Assembly: GCA_050694215.1 (NCBI GenBank)
Contig: JBOGXB010000019.1
Span: 1-32,786 of the forward strand
Reading direction: 5' to 3'
From: JBOGXB01 sp050694215
GTDB taxonomy: Bacteria; Actinomycetota; CADDZG01; WHSQ01
Length of the DNA: 32,786 bases
A program made the position numbers and the translations under genes. The notes under the pieces were generated by a model that was not told the DNA's origin, did no database searches, and saw nothing but the letters and a program-made list of their open reading frames with translations. This document shows, in pieces, positions 1-7,738 of the stretch (position 1 is its first letter; each line of letters opens with the position of its first letter).

Positions 1-362
1 TCCCACGACCGGTCGCCGCTCCCCGCAAGGTGTCCGAGGTGCTCGAAGAACAGGGCTGGACCTGTGAGGAAGTACCCGTGTACCGCACGGTGACGGCACC
101 CGACAGCCCGGAGGCCCATCGGATTCGGTCCGGCGACTTCGACATCCTGACCTTCGCGAGCTCTTCGGCCGTTCGTAACCTGGTTGCGGCCGTCGGTCCT
201 CCATCGGAGTTCATGGAGGACGGCGAGAAGGTCGTGGCGTGTATCGGGCCCGTCACATCTCACACCGCCCTCGAGCTCGGCTTCAAGGTGGATGTGGTGC
301 CGGACACGCACACGATCGAAGGCCTGGTCTCGGCCCTCATCGCCCACCTCGGCGATTCTTAG
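1..362 (+). CDS. hemD: Uroporphyrinogen-III synthase, C-terminal part (5' end outside window)
   Basis: HemD closes and inverts ring D of hydroxymethylbilane to give uroporphyrinogen III, the precursor of haem, sirohaem and cobalamin. The frame is open from base 3 and the gene continues off the left edge; a GTG at 30 is internal and not the true start. Visible family features are a VPVYRT strand after the first domain, a FASSSAVRNL segment and an ACIGPVTSHTALELG segment, which are the usual substrate-pocket stretches of the second HemD domain. The last four bases overlap the stop of the convergent gene, so there is no room for a terminator. Nearby hemB and hemL support the call. Only about 120 residues are visible. 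Confidence 0.88.
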   Translation, partial: PRPVAAPRKVSEVLEEQGWTCEEVPVYRTVTAPDSPEAHRIRSGDFDILTFASSSAVRNLVAAVGPPSEFMEDGEKVVACIGPVTSHTALELGFKVDVVPDTHTIEGLVSALIAHLGDS

Positions 363-757
363 GGAATGGGGTCGAGATCGATCCGAATCGTCAGCAGGTC
401 CGTTCCTACTGCCCGGACCAAGGCCGCGTTCAGAAGACGGAGCTGCTTCTGCCGCTGGATGGGGTCGTCCTCCGGCATCAGGTGTGCCGTCCCGGTGCGC
501 CAGCGCCCCCCAACGCGAACTCGCACCTTCGGATTAGCCCTGATGTTCTTTACGTAGCCGGCTTCGAGACCGTGCTCTGCCACGATCCAGAAGGTGTTGC
601 CTTTGAGCCCGTTGCCGACCGGATTTCGTCGAGGCCTGCCCGAGACGCGCCCCGTCGTCTCCAACAGCGCCCACCACGGCACGTGACCGGCGATGCGCTC
701 GACGATCGGATTTGCTACGTATCTCGCAGCTGCGTTTGTGATACGTCTCTTGTCCAT
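359..757 (-). CDS. Nitroreductase/DDN-family deazaflavin (F420)-dependent oxidoreductase
   Basis: A 132-residue protein of the DDN-like split-barrel family, whose members bind F420H2 or related flavins and reduce quinones, nitro compounds or unsaturated substrates. The TTGRVSGRPRRNPV segment followed by a WIVAEHG segment and YVKNIRANPKVRVRVGGRWRTG is the family hallmark: the basic loop contacts the F420 phosphates and the Asn-Pro-x-Val strand closes the barrel. The ATG at 757 is preferred over an upstream in-frame start (808) because the extra 17 residues do not look like the family. No good ribosome binding site is seen. It converges on hemD with a 4-base overlap. Substrate unknown; an F420-using host is inferred. 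Confidence 0.8.
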   Translation of the reverse strand: MDKRRITNAAARYVANPIVERIAGHVPWWALLETTGRVSGRPRRNPVGNGLKGNTFWIVAEHGLEAGYVKNIRANPKVRVRVGGRWRTGTAHLMPEDDPIQRQKQLRLLNAALVRAVGTDLLTIRIDLDPIP

Positions 758-828
758 GGCACGGCAACTGTAGGCATGACTATCGTGACCTCCAACCACC
801 GGCGGCAAGGCGGTGCCCGAAGCGACGA

Positions 829-860
829 CTCAAAACGGTTTGGCGGAGCGGAGCGGCAGG
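829..860 (+). repeat. Dispersed repeat, copy A (inverted copy at 30607-30637)
   Basis: A stretch of about 31 bases beginning CTCAAAACGGTTTGG and continuing into a GGAGCGG/AGCGGCAG segment recurs in reverse complement at 30607-30637 with only two mismatches, almost 30 kb away. It lies in the 173-base non-coding gap between the F420-type reductase and pyruvate kinase. The core AAACGGTTT is almost self-complementary. No transposase is near. Compatible with a REP-like or intergenic repeat family; identity unknown. Confidence 0.55.
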
Positions 861-918
861 GTCCCGCAGCCGCCCGCGCCGGTTAGGAGCTCAACCTACT
901 AGCTTGTGCCCTGCGAAC

Positions 919-930
919 AGGAGGTGATCC
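919..930 (+). promoter_or_regulatory. Extended Shine-Dalgarno sequence of pyruvate kinase
   Basis: AGGAGGTGATCC is a 12-base perfect complement of the usual 16S rRNA 3' tail, far longer than normal. Its core is six bases from position 931, where the pyruvate kinase homology begins but where the codon is GTC, not GTG. The site therefore decides the start even though no canonical start codon is there. A GTG embedded in it (924-926) is in another frame. Confidence 0.7.
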
Positions 931-2340
931 GTCAGACGCACCAAGATCATCGCCACCCTCGGCCCCGCATCGCGCGAGGCGGACGTGGTCCGAGCGCTGC
1001 TCGAGTCGGGTGTCGATGTCTTCCGACTCAATCTCGCGCACGAGGATCTCGATGCACACGAGCGCGTTCTGGAAACGGTGCGAGCGACCGCACAAGAGCT
1101 CGGGAGAATCGTCGGCATCCTCGCCGATCTGCCCGGACTGAAGATGCGCACGGGTCCCGTTCGCGGCGATGCGGTAGGACTGAAGACGGGCTCCAAGCTC
1201 GTGCTCACCTCACGTGAGACGGAAGGAGACGAAACGAGGATCTCCACTTCGGTTGGATCTCTTTCCAGGATTGTGTCCGAAGGTGACGAGATCTATCTGG
1301 CCGACGGCCAGATCGTCTTGCGCGTCGCGACGACGGAGGACGCCGAAGTTCGCACCGAGGTGGTGAGAGGTGGCATCCTACGGTCGCGCAAGGGGATGCA
1401 TATCCCGAGCGCGGAGCGGAGCCTCGAGTCGTTCACGGAAGCGGACCGTAAACCTCTCGACTTCGCCGTCAGCGCGGGCATCGACTTCGTGGGGCTCTCG
1501 TTCGTCCGCAGCACCCATGACCTCGTTGCTGTTCGGAACGAGCTCCCCAAACGGGGGCCGCGGCCGGCGCTGGTGGCGAAGATTGAGACCCGCGGGGCGG
1601 TCGAAGCCCTGGACGAGATCGTGGAGGAAGCCGATGCAGTCATGGTGGCGCGGGGGGACCTCGGCATCCAGCTGCGGCTGAGCGACGTCCCGCTTCTGCA
1701 GAAGCGCATCATCCACACTTGCAACCGCGCCGGCAAGCCCGTCATCACCGCGACCCAGATGCTCGAGTCGATGACCCGTGATCCACTGCCCACCAGGGCC
1801 GAGGCGGCCGACGTAGCCAATGCGGTCCTGGACGGCACGGACGCGTTGATGTTGTCTGAGGAGACGGCCGTCGGAGCGTACCCGGTGACCGCGGTGAAGA
1901 CGATGTCCGAGATCGCCGCAACCGCGGACGTTCCGCAACGCGATCACCCGGCACCGAGTAGCCGCGAAATGAACGGCGATCGAGTCTCGTGGGCTGTCGC
2001 CCATGCCGCGGTCAGCGCGTCCGAGGATCTCGCGGTCGCGGCCATCGTGTGCCCGACACGGACGGGCGCGACCCCCAGGCGGGTTTCGGCGTTCCGACCT
2101 TCGATGCCGATCGCCGGTCTCGCCGACCGGCCTCACGAGGCGCGGGTGCTGGCGCTCTCGTGGGGAGTGCAGCCGATGCTCGTGCCTGCACCCGAGCCGG
2201 AGGCCGATGACGTGCGACATGCGGTCGCGGCCGTGGCGCGAGCCGGGCTGGTGACCACGGGTGATCTGGTCACGGTCGTGGCTGGAGCCTCCGGCCCGCG
2301 CGCGGGGCGCACCGACTTCCTGCGCATCGTCAGGGTGTAG
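931..2340 (+). CDS. pyk: Pyruvate kinase (non-canonical GTC at start)
   Basis: Transfers phosphate from phosphoenolpyruvate to ADP, the last step of glycolysis. Recognised from the N-terminal TKIIATLGPAS strand, RLNLAHE, the catalytic Lys in VAKIETRGA (about residue 217), MVARGDLG with metal-binding Asp, ATQMLESM and SEETAVGAYP. The length from 931 is about 469 residues, normal for the family. Homology starts at 931 (GTC) straight after a perfect Shine-Dalgarno; the first canonical codon in frame is GTG 985, which would cut off the first beta strand. The residue matching rabbit Glu117 is Lys (about 71) in a LPGLKMRTG loop, and the Ser of the usual NFSH is Ala, both typical of K+-independent enzymes. 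It sits inside a haem gene cluster. Confidence 0.93.
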   Translation, partial: VRRTKIIATLGPASREADVVRALLESGVDVFRLNLAHEDLDAHERVLETVRATAQELGRIVGILADLPGLKMRTGPVRGDAVGLKTGSKLVLTSRETEGDETRISTSVGSLSRIVSEGDEIYLADGQIVLRVATTEDAEVRTEVVRGGILRSRKGMHIPSAERSLESFTEADRKPLDFAVSAGIDFVGLSFVRSTHDLVAVRNELPKRGPRPALVAKIETRGAVEALDEIVEEADAVMVARGDLGIQLRLSDVPLLQKRIIHTCNRAGKPVITATQMLESMTRDPLPTRAEAADVANAVLDGTDALMLSEETAVGAYPVTAVKTMSEIAATADVPQRDHPAPSSREMNGDRVSWAVAHAAVSASEDLAVAAIVCPTRTGATPRRVSAFRPSMPIAGLADRPHEARVLALSWGVQPMLVPAPEPEADDVRHAVAAVARAGLVTTGDLVTVVAGASGPRAGRTDFLRIVRV

Positions 2341-2375
2341 TCGAGGCATCCAAGCATGGGTACCGAAAAACCGAT

Positions 2376-2397
2376 CACCCTGGGGAAAGAAAGGGTG
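2376..2397 (+). other. Small hairpin between pyk and hemB
   Basis: CACCCT at 2376-2381 pairs perfectly with AGGGTG at 2392-2397 around a 10-base purine-rich loop, 35 bases after the pyk stop and 14 bases before the hemB ATG. There is no T-run, so it is not a standard terminator. It overlaps the only purine-rich, Shine-Dalgarno-like stretch before hemB and could affect ribosome access. Low confidence. Confidence 0.25.
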
Positions 2398-2411
2398 GCA
2401 CCATTGACGCC

Positions 2412-3389
2412 ATGAGCTCGTTCCCTGACTACCGGCCCCGCCGCCTCCGTCGCACGGAGGCCCTGCGGCGTGCCTTCGCCGAGACCTCCCTCCAGCCTTC
2501 GGATCTGATAGCGCCCCTCTTCGTGAAGGAGGGGATCGCCGAGTCCACTCCCATCGAATCGATGCCGGGGCACCTACAGCACACGCTCGAGTCGCTTCGC
2601 AAGGAAGCCAGAGAGCTGGCCGAGCGCGATGTGGCCGGAGTCATCGTCTTCGGAATCCCTGCGCACAAGGACCCGCAAGGGAGCGAGGCATGGGCCGCCG
2701 ACGGCATCTCCCAGAGGGCGCTGACCGCCCTCAAAGAGGAGCTCGGAGATGCGGTGCTCGTCCTCGCGGATCTCTGTTTGTGCGAGTACACGGATCACGG
2801 ACACTGCGGAGTCCTCGCCGGGCACGATGTCGACAACGACGCCACACTCGAGTTGTACGCGCGCATCGCGATCGCGCAGGCGGAGGCCGGAGCCGACCTG
2901 ATCGCGCCCTCCGGGATGATGGACGGTCAGGTCGCCGCCATCCGCCGGGCCCTCGACGATTCTGATCACGGGCACGTCGCGATACTTGCGTACGCAGCAA
3001 AGTACGCGTCGAGCTTCTACGGTCCGTTCCGCGAGGCAGCAGAGGGCGCGCCACGCTTCGGGGATCGCCGCTCTTACCAGGAGGACCCGGCGAACGTCGA
3101 AGAGGCCTTGCGAGAGGTCGAGCAGGACATCACCCAGGGCGCGGACGTGGTCATGGTGAAGCCGGCGATCGCCTACCTCGATGTGCTGCGTGCGGTCAAG
3201 GAGCGCTTCGGCTACCCAACCGCGGCCTACAACGTGAGCGGCGAGTACTCGATGCTCGTGGCCGCGGCCGAGAGGGGATGGATCGACGAGCGTCAGGCGA
3301 CGCTCGAGACGCTCACCGCCATCCGTCGCGCGGGCGCGGACCTCGTCGTCACCTACCACGCGAAGAAGGCGGCCGAGTGGCTGAGCTGA
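2412..3389 (+). CDS. hemB: Delta-aminolevulinic acid dehydratase (porphobilinogen synthase)
   Basis: Condenses two molecules of 5-aminolevulinate to porphobilinogen in the cytoplasm. The 325-residue length is standard. The metal site DLCLCEY...HCG supplies three cysteines (122, 124, 132), marking the zinc-dependent class rather than the Asp-rich magnesium class. The two Schiff-base lysines are Lys197 in the YAAKYASSFYGPFR segment and Lys250 in VMVKPAIAYLD. The ATG at 2412 matches the usual N-terminus (YRPRRLRRTEALR). It is followed after 36 bases by hemL and preceded by pyruvate kinase, probably as one transcript. Confidence 0.97.
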   Translation: MSSFPDYRPRRLRRTEALRRAFAETSLQPSDLIAPLFVKEGIAESTPIESMPGHLQHTLESLRKEARELAERDVAGVIVFGIPAHKDPQGSEAWAADGISQRALTALKEELGDAVLVLADLCLCEYTDHGHCGVLAGHDVDNDATLELYARIAIAQAEAGADLIAPSGMMDGQVAAIRRALDDSDHGHVAILAYAAKYASSFYGPFREAAEGAPRFGDRRSYQEDPANVEEALREVEQDITQGADVVMVKPAIAYLDVLRAVKERFGYPTAAYNVSGEYSMLVAAAERGWIDERQATLETLTAIRRAGADLVVTYHAKKAAEWLS

Positions 3390-3425
3390 TGATCCGTTTT
3401 CTACGCGCCCGGACTCGGAGAGATC

Positions 3426-4742
3426 GTGCGTAGAGAACGGGTCCGCGGAGAGAGGTCGGGGAAGCTCCTTGAGGAAGCCCGGTCGCTGATGCCGGGCGGA
3501 GTGTCCTCACCGGTGCGAGCATTCGATGCGGTGGGCTCGCAGCCGTTCTTCGTCGAACGAGCCGAGGGCGCCACGATCACCGATGTCGACGGCAACGTCT
3601 ACATCGACCTGGTACAGAGCTGGGGTGCCCTCCTGTTCGGGCACGCGCCTCCCGAGGTGATCGCAGCCTTGTCAGAGGCCGCCCACAAGGGAACATCGTT
3701 CGGCACGCCGAGCGAGCTGGAGGTAGAGCTGGCTCGCCTCGTCGCCGGCATGGTGCCGAACGCAGAGCGAATCCGATTCGTGTCCTCGGGAACGGAAGCG
3801 GCGATGACCGCCCTTCGTCTCGCTCGAGGCGTCACCGGCCGCGCCAAGGTCATCAAATTCGCCGGCTGCTACCACGGTCACGCCGATTCGATGCTGGTGA
3901 AGGCGGGCTCGGGAGTTGCGACGCTTGGTCTTCCCGGGACGCCCGGCGTTACCGGGGGAGCGACCGCCGATACGGTCGTAGTCCCGTACAACGACCCCGA
4001 GGCGGTTTCGGCCGCGGTCGGGGAGCACGCCGAAGACCTCGCCGCGATCATCGTCGAGCCGGTCGCTGCCAACATGGGCCTGGTTCTGCCCACCGAGGGA
4101 TTCCTGCCCGCCCTGCGACGGCACGCCGACGACTCTGGAGCGCTGCTCATCTTCGACGAGGTGATCACGGGGTTCCGCCTCGGGCCGGGCGGGGCGCAGG
4201 AGCGCTTCGGCATCGAGGCCGATCTCGTGCTGCTGGGCAAGATCCTCGGCGGGGGACTTCCCGCTGCTGCGGTGGTGGGGCCCGGGGACGTGATGGACGA
4301 TCTCGCCCCTGCGGGCTCCGTCTACCAGGCCGGGACTCTGTCGGGGAACCCGCTCGCCATGGCGGCGGGTGTCGCGGTCATGACGATGATCCAACGAGAC
4401 CCCGCCCTCTATGATCGCATCCAGGCGCGCGGGCGCTCGCTGGTGCGCGGATTCGTGGACGCCGCGGACACCAACGAGCGACCTATGGTTGCCGCGTCGA
4501 TCGGAGGCCTTGCGGGATTCTTCTTCTCCGACGACGAGGTCGAAGATTACGAGGGGGCCGAGGCCAGCGATGCCGACGCCCATAGCGCCTTCTTCAACGG
4601 GATGCTCGAGCACGGCGTCTACCTGCCGCCGTCCCGCTTCGAGGCGCTGTTCATCTCCGACGCTCATACCGAGGAGCACATCGACCGCGTCGTGGAGGCC
4701 GCGTTCCACGTCCTAGCGGGGATGAGGGCGCACGGATCGTGA
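3426..4742 (+). CDS. hemL: Glutamate-1-semialdehyde 2,1-aminomutase
   Basis: PLP enzyme that converts glutamate-1-semialdehyde to 5-aminolevulinate, showing that the host uses the C5 route (glutamyl-tRNA reductase plus HemL) rather than ALA synthase. Evidence: LMPGGVSSPVRAF at the N-terminus, FVSSGTEAAMTALRLAR, CYHGHADSMLVKAGSG, the PLP-binding IFDEVITGFR segment and the Schiff-base Lys272 in LLGKILGGGLPAAA. The 438 residues fit the family. The GTG at 3426 follows a GGAGAGA stretch. The stop overlaps the start of the next gene by four bases, so the two are translationally coupled. Confidence 0.97.
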   Translation: MRRERVRGERSGKLLEEARSLMPGGVSSPVRAFDAVGSQPFFVERAEGATITDVDGNVYIDLVQSWGALLFGHAPPEVIAALSEAAHKGTSFGTPSELEVELARLVAGMVPNAERIRFVSSGTEAAMTALRLARGVTGRAKVIKFAGCYHGHADSMLVKAGSGVATLGLPGTPGVTGGATADTVVVPYNDPEAVSAAVGEHAEDLAAIIVEPVAANMGLVLPTEGFLPALRRHADDSGALLIFDEVITGFRLGPGGAQERFGIEADLVLLGKILGGGLPAAAVVGPGDVMDDLAPAGSVYQAGTLSGNPLAMAAGVAVMTMIQRDPALYDRIQARGRSLVRGFVDAADTNERPMVAASIGGLAGFFFSDDEVEDYEGAEASDADAHSAFFNGMLEHGVYLPPSRFEALFISDAHTEEHIDRVVEAAFHVLAGMRAHGS

Positions 4743-5014
4743 CCTCGGAGCAGCCTGCGAGAAGACGGCGCCCGTTCGAGACGTGGCGCAAGGTCATGAT
4801 CGCCGGCACGTTGATACTGCTCGCCCTGACGATCGGAGACGCGGCAATGGAGGGACATCCCGCGCCCTGGATAGGCGTACCTCTTGGCGTCATCGGTTAC
4901 GTGCTGCTGATGCTGGGCTTCGTGCTTGCGATGAAGCAACGGCGTGAGGCGCAGGAGAAGCGGGCTGCGCGCGAACGGGAGGCTCGGCGGAATCGTCCCG
5001 AAGCCGGTAGCTAA
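4739..5014 (+). CDS. Small two-helix membrane protein, unknown function
   Basis: 91 residues starting at a GTG that overlaps the hemL stop (GTGA). A basic N-terminus (ARRRRP) precedes two predicted membrane helices (about 19-38 and 44-65). A charged, probably coiled C-terminal tail rich in Arg, Glu and Ala follows. No known domain is recognised. Tight coupling to hemL suggests co-expression with haem synthesis but says nothing about mechanism. A dienelactone-hydrolase-like gene begins two bases after its stop. Confidence 0.7.
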   Translation: MTSEQPARRRRPFETWRKVMIAGTLILLALTIGDAAMEGHPAPWIGVPLGVIGYVLLMLGFVLAMKQRREAQEKRAAREREARRNRPEAGS

Positions 5015-5016
5015 CC

Positions 5017-5673
5017 GTGGGCGAGATGGTGTCCTTCGGCACGCGGCGCAACGCGTGGACCGGTTACCAGGCGGCGTCGCAACGAGCCGGGCCGGGTGTG
5101 CTCGTCATACCGGAGGCATTCGGGCTCACTCCTCACTTCAAGTCATTCGCAGATCGTTTGAACCACGACGAGGTGTTCACCGTGCTCGCGTTCGATATCT
5201 ACGACGGCGCGACGGCCGCGCATCGAGGCGAAGCCGTAGCGCTGCGTGATTCGCTGGATCGCGACCGGGTCATCGCGAAGCTGGAGGGCGCGGCCGAGCA
5301 CCTGACGGCCAACTGGCATCCCCGACTGGGCGCAATCGGGTTCTCGCTCGGGGCGGCTTACGCGGTCGCGCTGGCGCAGGAGATCGAGATCGAAGGGACC
5401 GTCGTCTACTACGGGTTCGACGACGTCGAGCCCGATCGCTGGCACGGTCCCGTGCTTGGTCATTTCGCGGAGAAGGACGATGCGCCCGAACCCGCGGCGG
5501 CGAAGGGTTTCCTGGACGCGGTCCTTGCGGCCGGTGAAGAGGCCCAGATGCACGTTTACAAGGGAGTCGGGCACGGGTTTGCGAACCAGGATCGCCCGAG
5601 CAGTTTCGACGTCGCGTGCGCGGAGGCGGCCTACCGGCGGACGTGTGACTTCCTGCGACATCATCTCGCCTGA
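5017..5673 (+). CDS. Dienelactone hydrolase family protein with Ser nucleophile
   Basis: A 218-residue alpha/beta hydrolase of the dienelactone hydrolase family. The VIPEAFGL segment carries the family glutamate near residue 33. The nucleophile elbow reads GFSLGA (Ser110), where classical dienelactone hydrolases have Cys. The acid is Asp154 or Asp155 in AEKDD and the histidine is His186 in VGHGFAN. The GTG start lies two bases after the preceding stop, so it belongs to the hemL transcript. The substrate cannot be told from sequence; a general carboxylesterase role is as likely as aromatic-acid breakdown, since no partner catabolic genes are nearby. Confidence 0.85.
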   Translation: MGEMVSFGTRRNAWTGYQAASQRAGPGVLVIPEAFGLTPHFKSFADRLNHDEVFTVLAFDIYDGATAAHRGEAVALRDSLDRDRVIAKLEGAAEHLTANWHPRLGAIGFSLGAAYAVALAQEIEIEGTVVYYGFDDVEPDRWHGPVLGHFAEKDDAPEPAAAKGFLDAVLAAGEEAQMHVYKGVGHGFANQDRPSSFDVACAEAAYRRTCDFLRHHLA

Positions 5674-5675
5674 GT

Positions 5676-5726
5676 CGTCGTTTTCTACCCCCGAGATCGA
5701 CCGCTGAGGGGGCGCCAGTTACGACG
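5676..5726. terminator. Possible bidirectional terminator-like nested inverted repeat
   Basis: In the 65-base gap between two convergent genes, CGTCGT (5676-5681) pairs with ACGACG (5721-5726), and inside it CCCCC (5688-5692) pairs with GGGGG (5708-5712). A TTTT run follows the outer left arm. Position and symmetry fit a shared terminator, but the loop is long and there is no clear U-tract after the stem. Confidence 0.35.
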
Positions 5727-5738
5727 AAACGGTGGGGG

Positions 5739-5939
5739 TCAGTCCTCGCGGCCGAGGATGAGCCACAGCACGATCCCCGTGACCACGAGCATGACGGTGA
5801 AGGCGATGAAGGCGACTCCTCCGTTGTCGCTCGGCGACTCTCCACCCGCGTTGATGCCGGCGCCCGAGCACGAGCCGAGTAACAGGAGCCCGACCAGGGC
5901 CGCGACGAGGCGGGCGACGATGGATCTCGTTCGGTTCAT
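5739..5939 (-). CDS. Small lipoprotein-like membrane protein at end of bc operon
   Basis: 66 residues. The N-terminus has Arg residues, a hydrophobic stretch and a lipobox-like LLGSC (Cys about 24), followed by a Gly/Ser-rich spacer and one C-terminal membrane helix ending LGRED. The ATG overlaps the stop of the preceding gene by four bases. It is the last gene of the cytochrome bc operon and may be a small accessory subunit. No family recognised; no cofactor motif. Confidence 0.6.
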   Translation of the reverse strand: MNRTRSIVARLVAALVGLLLLGSCSGAGINAGGESPSDNGGVAFIAFTVMLVVTGIVLWLILGRED

Positions 5940-6634
5940 TCCGGTCCCCTCTCCGCTTCCGCCTCCCGACGCGCCCGGCGCTCCGAGCGGCTCAACCCGA
6001 ACAGGTGCAGCACGAGTAGCACGAACGCCCCCACAGCCGCGATGCGGGCGCGACCGAGTGGGTTGCCTGGGTCGAACTCGAGGATGGCGACGACCTCTAT
6101 CGGTTCCGGCGTTCCGCCTTCAGTTTGGCGCGGCGCGGCGCCGGCCGGAGGCGCCACCTCGAGGGTCACAGCGCCGAAAAGGTCACCGTCCTGCTCGAGG
6201 AAGCGCGTCTCGTCGGTGGAGGCGATGCCCGTCGATCCGGCAGGGACGTCGAGGTCGCCTTCGGTGACGGCCGTCTCGACGTAGGCGCCAGCGTCGGTCT
6301 CGAGCTCGGATTTTTGGGTCTGCTCCGCGGTGTCGTCCTCGTTGGGCACCCGCCACGGGCTCTCCGGGTATGAGTCCGCGGGTCCGAACTCGAGCCCGGA
6401 GGGGTCCTCACCGATCGCGACCGGCCCCCAGCTCGGGAGCTCTCCGACCGGACCCAAAGGGTTGACCGACCACGCAACAGACATGATCAGCAGGAACGCG
6501 AGGGTGATCGACGCGGCCACGAAGTATGCGAGCCGGGGGCCGAGGATCAGCGACAGCAGGAGCCAGGTGCTCCCCACGAAGACGATGATCCCGGAGAGGA
6601 CCGCCCCGACGCCGACGGTGAAGATGACGTCCAT
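5936..6634 (-). CDS. Membrane protein of the bc operon, unknown function
   Basis: 232 residues. Two N-terminal membrane helices (about 5-30 and 35-57) are followed by an acidic, Pro-rich soluble region of about 130 residues and a C-terminal helix (about 194-212) with a basic cytoplasmic tail. No CXXCH, metal site or known domain is visible. It starts three bases after the stop of the dihaem cytochrome gene and overlaps the next gene by four bases, so it is firmly part of the operon. An accessory or assembly subunit of the reductase is an inference from context only. Confidence 0.65.
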   Translation of the reverse strand: MDVIFTVGVGAVLSGIIVFVGSTWLLLSLILGPRLAYFVAASITLAFLLIMSVAWSVNPLGPVGELPSWGPVAIGEDPSGLEFGPADSYPESPWRVPNEDDTAEQTQKSELETDAGAYVETAVTEGDLDVPAGSTGIASTDETRFLEQDGDLFGAVTLEVAPPAGAAPRQTEGGTPEPIEVVAILEFDPGNPLGRARIAAVGAFVLLVLHLFGLSRSERRARREAEAERGPE

Positions 6635-6637
6635 CGA

Positions 6638-7711
6638 TCAGAGGGTTCGCTCGTAGGCCATCACGGCCTTGATCTGGTTCTCGGTCAGGGGCATGGGAGG
6701 TATCGGGATGCCCTGCGCCGGGGCCTCGCCCCATGCGGGCATGAATGCGAAACGTCTCCCGTTGATGATCGTCGCCTCGTGGAGGTTCTCGGGCAGGTGG
6801 CGCACGTCACCCTTCCACAACGCCATGCCCTGGAACCACGGGTCGTTGATGCCCCTGCCTGTGTCGACAACGCCCCTACCCTCCTTGCCCTGGCCCTCGG
6901 GACCGTGGCAGACCGCGCAGCGGGCCTCGAAGATCTCCTGACCGCACCTCTCGAGGCCGATCGGCGAAGGGTTCCGGCAGCTCTGCGATATCTCGGGTGG
7001 TGGGACCTGGATCGCCCTCAGCCAGTTGACGACGTCATTGACCATCATCTCGGTCATGGAACCTCCGAACTCCACCCCCCACGCGGGCATCGGCGTCCCG
7101 GGGCGACCGCGCTCGACCGTGAACTTGACGACCTCCCTGTCCCAGCGCGAGAAGACCGTGTTGAGCGGAGGAGCCGTGTACGCCACGGTCTTCCCGGTAA
7201 CGGGATCGGTGAAGGCCGGGGTGGCGAGACCACCGGCGGCCGTCTCCGTGCTGTCCTCCGGGATGACCTCCCCCTCTCCGGTGTTCGCCGATGGGCCGTG
7301 GCAGTTGGCGCAGCTCTGACCGAGCGACAGCGCCCTCTCGTCCTCCTTGAACTGCTCCGCCGAGGCGTCCTCCTCGAGCTCGGGCGGCACAGCGAAGATC
7401 AGCGAGCCCCTCCGAAGCGACTCCTCGTTGAACCGGTCCACGAACGCTTCCTGACGCTGCTGCTCCGGCAGCCAGTAGAGGGGGATGAAGGCTGCGGTAG
7501 CGGCCGTCGCGACGAGGCCCCAGGCCTGGATGCGCTGGAGCCGGGGCCCCTCGAGGACCTCGTCCGGCTGGGCGGGACGGAGGGCCTGAGGGATTCGAAG
7601 GATCGCATGCGGCCGGCGCGCCCGGCCTGTGCGGGAGATGTAGATCGCCCACAGCATCGCGGCGGGCACCAGCACGACGAGTGTGACGACGAGAACAGTA
7701 GCGGTGTCCAC
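6638..7711 (-). CDS. Dihaem cytochrome c subunit of the bc complex
   Basis: 357 residues. A membrane helix at 2-24 and a second at about 64-80 anchor two class I cytochrome c domains. Haem-binding motifs are CANCH (Cys134, Cys137, His138) and CAVCH (Cys265, Cys268, His269). Probable distal Met ligands are in the matching TPMPAWG (about 208) and FMPAWGE (about 323) segments. It likely takes electrons from the Rieske protein and passes them to the caa3 oxidase, the job done by QcrC in other Actinomycetota. Starts with GTG, 27 bases after the Rieske stop. Its haems would be attached by the Ccm proteins encoded in this window. Confidence 0.9.
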   Translation of the reverse strand: MDTATVLVVTLVVLVPAAMLWAIYISRTGRARRPHAILRIPQALRPAQPDEVLEGPRLQRIQAWGLVATAATAAFIPLYWLPEQQRQEAFVDRFNEESLRRGSLIFAVPPELEEDASAEQFKEDERALSLGQSCANCHGPSANTGEGEVIPEDSTETAAGGLATPAFTDPVTGKTVAYTAPPLNTVFSRWDREVVKFTVERGRPGTPMPAWGVEFGGSMTEMMVNDVVNWLRAIQVPPPEISQSCRNPSPIGLERCGQEIFEARCAVCHGPEGQGKEGRGVVDTGRGINDPWFQGMALWKGDVRHLPENLHEATIINGRRFAFMPAWGEAPAQGIPIPPMPLTENQIKAVMAYERTL

Positions 7712-7738
7712 TCCGCCTAGTCGCTCCTTGTCGCTCGC

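Noticed and set aside
919..930. Resemblance to the 16S rRNA 3' end complement
   Set aside because: Only 12 bases match and they precede a gene; it is a Shine-Dalgarno site, not an rRNA fragment.
3394..5690. CGTTTTCTAC shared after the hemB stop and after the dienelactone-hydrolase-like stop
   Set aside because: Ten bases shared twice with no further similarity; may be chance.
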